Assembly (NCBI RefSeq): GCF_001559075.2
Contig: NZ_CP014015.2
Coordinates: forward strand, 1,860,001 to 1,924,000
DNA: 64,000 nt
Reading direction: 5' to 3'
Source of the DNA: Citrobacter amalonaticus
Lineage (GTDB): Bacteria; Pseudomonadota; Gammaproteobacteria; Enterobacterales; Enterobacteriaceae
Shown here one piece after another: positions 63,126 through 64,000 of the stretch. How positions within the stretch are numbered: the stretch's first letter is position 1; the number at the start of each line of letters is the position of its first letter. The notes below the pieces were generated by a model that searched no databases, was not told the DNA's origin, and saw only the letters and a program-made list of their open reading frames with translations. The position numbers and the translations under genes are program-made.

Positions 63126-64000
63126 TTAATCGAATCCGTTATGTTCGGCGGTATTGGCGAACCACTCGCCGCTCTTTTTCACCGTACGTTTTTGCGTGTC
63201 TAAATCTAACTGGACAAAACCATAGCGGTTTTTATATCCGTTGAGCCATGACCAGTTATCAATAAAGGTCCACATATGGTAACCAAGACACTGACAGCCT
63301 TCGCTGATCCCTTTATGCAACCATTTAAGATGTTCAGCGACAAATTCAATACGGTAACTGTCGTTAATTTGCCCATCCTGAATAAAGCGGTGTTCGTTTT
63401 CTACGCCCATTCCGTTTTCAGAAATAAAGCAGCGCGGGTTGCCGTAATTATCACGCAGATTGGTAATAATATCGTAAATACCCGGCTCATAAATTTCCCA
63501 TCCACGATAAGGGTTCATTTTGCGGCCTGGCATTTCATAATAATCAAACAGCCACTCCGGCATAAAGGGCGCATTCAGATTAACGGCGGTATCGCGGCAT
63601 TTCACCCGACGCGGCTGGTAGTAGTTAATGCCCAGCAGGTCGATTTTGCCCTCGGCAATCAGCTGTGCGTCACCCGGTTGGCAGGCTGGCAGTTGATCGT
63701 ACTCTTTCAGTAATGCCACCAGATCCGCCGGATATTCCCCTTTCAGCACCGGGTCGAGGAAACTGCGGTTGAACAGCAGATCCGCATGGTGCGCGGCTTT
63801 CACATCCGCAGGGTGCTGTGAGCGCGGATAAGAAGGCGTCAGGTTGAGCACGACGCCGATTTCGCCGTCGTTGTTGCCCGCGCGATATGCGCGAACCGCC
63901 GTCGAGTGCGCCAGCACGGTGTGATACGCCACGGTGGCGGCACGTCTGAAATCCACCACGTTGGGGTAATGGAAGTCATACAGATAACCGCCTTCCACCG
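63126..64000 (-). CDS. GH1 6-phospho-beta-glucosidase (partial, 5' end outside window)
   Basis: About 291 C-terminal residues of a family 1 glycoside hydrolase, usually about 460-480 aa. The catalytic nucleophile Glu is in CFISENGMGVEN, the phosphate-site region is near NGYKNRYGFVQLD, and the C-terminus is KKSGEWFANTAEHNGFD. The acid/base Glu of the TxNE motif would lie beyond the edge. It cleaves phosphorylated aryl or alkyl beta-glucosides delivered by the PTS. The frame is open to base 64000; the apparent GTG at 63998 is internal. Confidence 0.9.
   Translation of the reverse strand, partial: VEGGYLYDFHYPNVVDFRRAATVAYHTVLAHSTAVRAYRAGNNDGEIGVVLNLTPSYPRSQHPADVKAAHHADLLFNRSFLDPVLKGEYPADLVALLKEYDQLPACQPGDAQLIAEGKIDLLGINYYQPRRVKCRDTAVNLNAPFMPEWLFDYYEMPGRKMNPYRGWEIYEPGIYDIITNLRDNYGNPRCFISENGMGVENEHRFIQDGQINDSYRIEFVAEHLKWLHKGISEGCQCLGYHMWTFIDNWSWLNGYKNRYGFVQLDLDTQKRTVKKSGEWFANTAEHNGFD

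Overview
The window is chromosomal DNA of an enterobacterium in the Escherichia/Salmonella/Citrobacter group. Nearly every protein is very close to an E. coli K-12 counterpart and has the same length (DnaN 366 aa, RecF 357, GyrB 804, TnaA 471, UhpA 196, UhpB 500, NepI 397). The gene order is the K-12 dnaA-to-nepI order with lineage-specific differences. The combination of tryptophanase, dgo, dsd beside emrD, a Salmonella-type deoxyribose cluster, ERIC and REP repeats, and the absence of K-12 yidB, yidI and glv fits Citrobacter best. The genus is an inference; the family is secure.

Layout. 1-8.5 kb (minus strand): the partial phosphopantetheinyl transferase yieE, yidZ, mdtL, the tnaCAB operon with a clear leader peptide and CRP site, an extra TIM-barrel-like gene of unknown role, and mnmE. 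8.6-18 kb: the replication block. rpmH-rnpA-yidD-yidC read left and dnaA-dnaN-recF-gyrB read right from a shared 606-bp regulatory region. An ERIC-like palindrome sits between dnaN and recF. 18-24 kb: yidA and the D-galactonate operon dgoRKADT with a 12-bp-arm palindromic operator and an ERIC between dgoD and dgoT. 24-30 kb: cbrA, yidR, yidQ, the heat-shock pair ibpA-ibpB with a sigma-32 promoter and likely RNA thermometers, and yidE.

30-36 kb: an AraC-type regulator (yidL) divergent from yidK-yidJ-yidH-yidG-yidF. This unit joins a sugar transporter, a Cys-type sulfatase, two small membrane proteins and a radical-SAM sulfatase maturase, so it looks like a sulfated-carbohydrate system. 36-40 kb: D-serine detoxification dsdC/dsdXA. 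40-43.4 kb: a GH5-like secreted hydrolase whose 3' end overlaps emrD by 74 bp, then a DMT exporter. 43.4-44 kb: the SOS toxin-antitoxin tisB/istR with LexA box, antisense RNA and matching target. 44-46.3 kb: ivbL-ilvBN with attenuator.

46.3-50.7 kb: a deoxyribose cluster (deoQ repressor, deoK, deoP, deoX) between ilvN and uhpA. 50.8-55.8 kb: the uhpABC sensing system and the uhpT hexose-phosphate transporter. 55.9-61 kb: the purine salvage/transport genes adeD, adeQ, yicN and nepI. 61-64 kb (minus strand): the distal part of a beta-glucoside PTS operon (GH1 6-phospho-glycosidase, IIA, outer-membrane porin) that runs off the right edge.

The window has no tRNA, rRNA, CRISPR, phage or insertion sequence that I can support. 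Most of it is conserved core genome. The less ordinary parts are the dnaN-recF repeat, the GH5/emrD overlap, the orphan gene near tna, the sulfatase unit, and several convergent gene pairs whose ends touch or overlap with no terminator between them.
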